Shown one piece after another: positions 63,566 to 64,000 of a DNA stretch of 64,000 bases; the first letter of the stretch is position 1, and every line of letters starts with the position of its first letter. The translations under genes and the position numbers were made by a program. The notes beneath the pieces are model-generated. The model was not told the DNA's origin. It was given only the letters and a program-made list of their open reading frames with translations, and made no database searches. The stretch covers positions 1 through 64,000 of the forward strand of contig NZ_JAGFVL010000033.1 in NCBI RefSeq assembly GCF_017599345.1, written 5' to 3'. The stretch comes from Gracilibacillus suaedae (GTDB lineage: Bacteria; Bacillota; Bacilli; Bacillales; Amphibacillaceae).

Positions 63566-64000
63566 ATGTTAAATGAACGTAATCCAATCCCGGTTTCAGA
63601 AGCTGTTAAAAGAGTTACTGATTATTATAAAAAAGGCGAAACAGAATATATGCCATTAACAAACGTACATCAACGTATATTAGCGGAAGATTTAATAGCG
63701 GATCATGATGTGCCGCCATTTGACCGATCCCCATATGATGGCTATGCACTCCGTTCAGAGGATACAACTGAAGTAACGGATCATACCCCGAAAATCTTGG
63801 AGGTTGTCGGTCATATCGGTGCTGGCAGTGTCCATCATGAATATGTAGCAAACAATCAAGCTGTTCGAATTATGACAGGTGCACCTATTCCTGACGGAGC
63901 GGATGCTGTCATCATGTTAGAAGATACTACTGCCTTTGAAGAAGATGGTAGATCATATGTAACGATTAGGAAATCCCTTCAGCATCATCAGAACATTTCG
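63566..64000 (+). CDS. moeA: Molybdopterin molybdenumtransferase MoeA (partial)
   Basis: The first 145 residues of MoeA are present; the gene runs off the window. Signatures are HDVPPFDRSPYDGYALRS near 47-64, IGAGS near 88 and RIMTGAPIPDGADAVIMLED near 99-118. MoeA inserts molybdate into adenylated molybdopterin. ATG follows TAGGAG. It is 11 nt after moeB, so probably in one operon. Confidence 0.93.
   Translation, partial: MLNERNPIPVSEAVKRVTDYYKKGETEYMPLTNVHQRILAEDLIADHDVPPFDRSPYDGYALRSEDTTEVTDHTPKILEVVGHIGAGSVHHEYVANNQAVRIMTGAPIPDGADAVIMLEDTTAFEEDGRSYVTIRKSLQHHQNIS

Overview
The window is a contiguous chromosomal segment of a low-GC, spore-forming, Gram-positive bacterium of the Bacillaceae. 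The basis for this is AT-rich DNA, strong AGGAGG-type ribosome sites, frequent GTG/TTG starts, two spore-germinant-receptor operons, YunB and LytH sporulation genes, bacilliredoxin, and gene orders (sufCDSUB with yusE-yusF-gcvH-yusI; yunE-yunD-yunC-yunB-lytH-yutD-yutE) that match Bacillus subtilis neighbourhoods. The rearrangements and repeat content suggest a halotolerant genus related to Oceanobacillus or Gracilibacillus, but that is inference. No rRNA, tRNA, CRISPR, prophage or intact insertion sequence was found.

Layout. 1-9 kb: a HAD hydrolase, two CNNM/CBS transporters, small unknown genes, a DUF421 membrane protein, a DoxX-like protein and NagZ. 9-16.3 kb: a YesMN-type two-component system, a sugar ABC importer and YesL, with CcpA (cre) sites. 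16.5-20.7 kb: a CwlO-like endopeptidase, bacilliredoxin, and pabA plus a pabB-pabC fusion for p-aminobenzoate. 20.8-24.8 kb: a Fur-controlled petrobactin-type siderophore importer (yclNOPQ-like). 25.4-26.8 kb: a cheX-cheW-cheY cluster. 27-31.5 kb: YczE-like protein and an intact gerA-gerB-gerC operon. 31.5-37.6 kb: acyl-CoA dehydrogenase, glycosyltransferase, UspA, then the znuC-znuB-zur-crcB-crcB operon behind a Zur box. 37.7-45.7 kb: yusI, gcvH, yusF, yusE, a small gene and sufCDSUB. 45.8-47.3 kb: nucleoside hydrolase-like and DUF378 proteins. 47.5-51 kb: a second ger operon with two frameshifts. 51.3-60.8 kb: the yun/yut sporulation and housekeeping cluster, interrupted by an HD-GYP protein and an NSS transporter with its MetS subunit. 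60.8-64 kb: a SufR-like Fe-S regulator and molybdenum cofactor genes moaA, moeB and partial moeA.

The protein-coding content is mostly familiar. The less expected signals lie between genes. One dispersed palindromic repeat family has unrelated but perfectly self-complementary central stems around a nearly constant 7-nt loop. A second structured repeat family has three copies. The decaying or slippage-dependent ger operon has frame breaks in an A9 and a T5 tract. Hairpins bury the ribosome sites of yunB and yunC. Several genes have a strong Shine-Dalgarno placed before ATT/ATC instead of a normal start.
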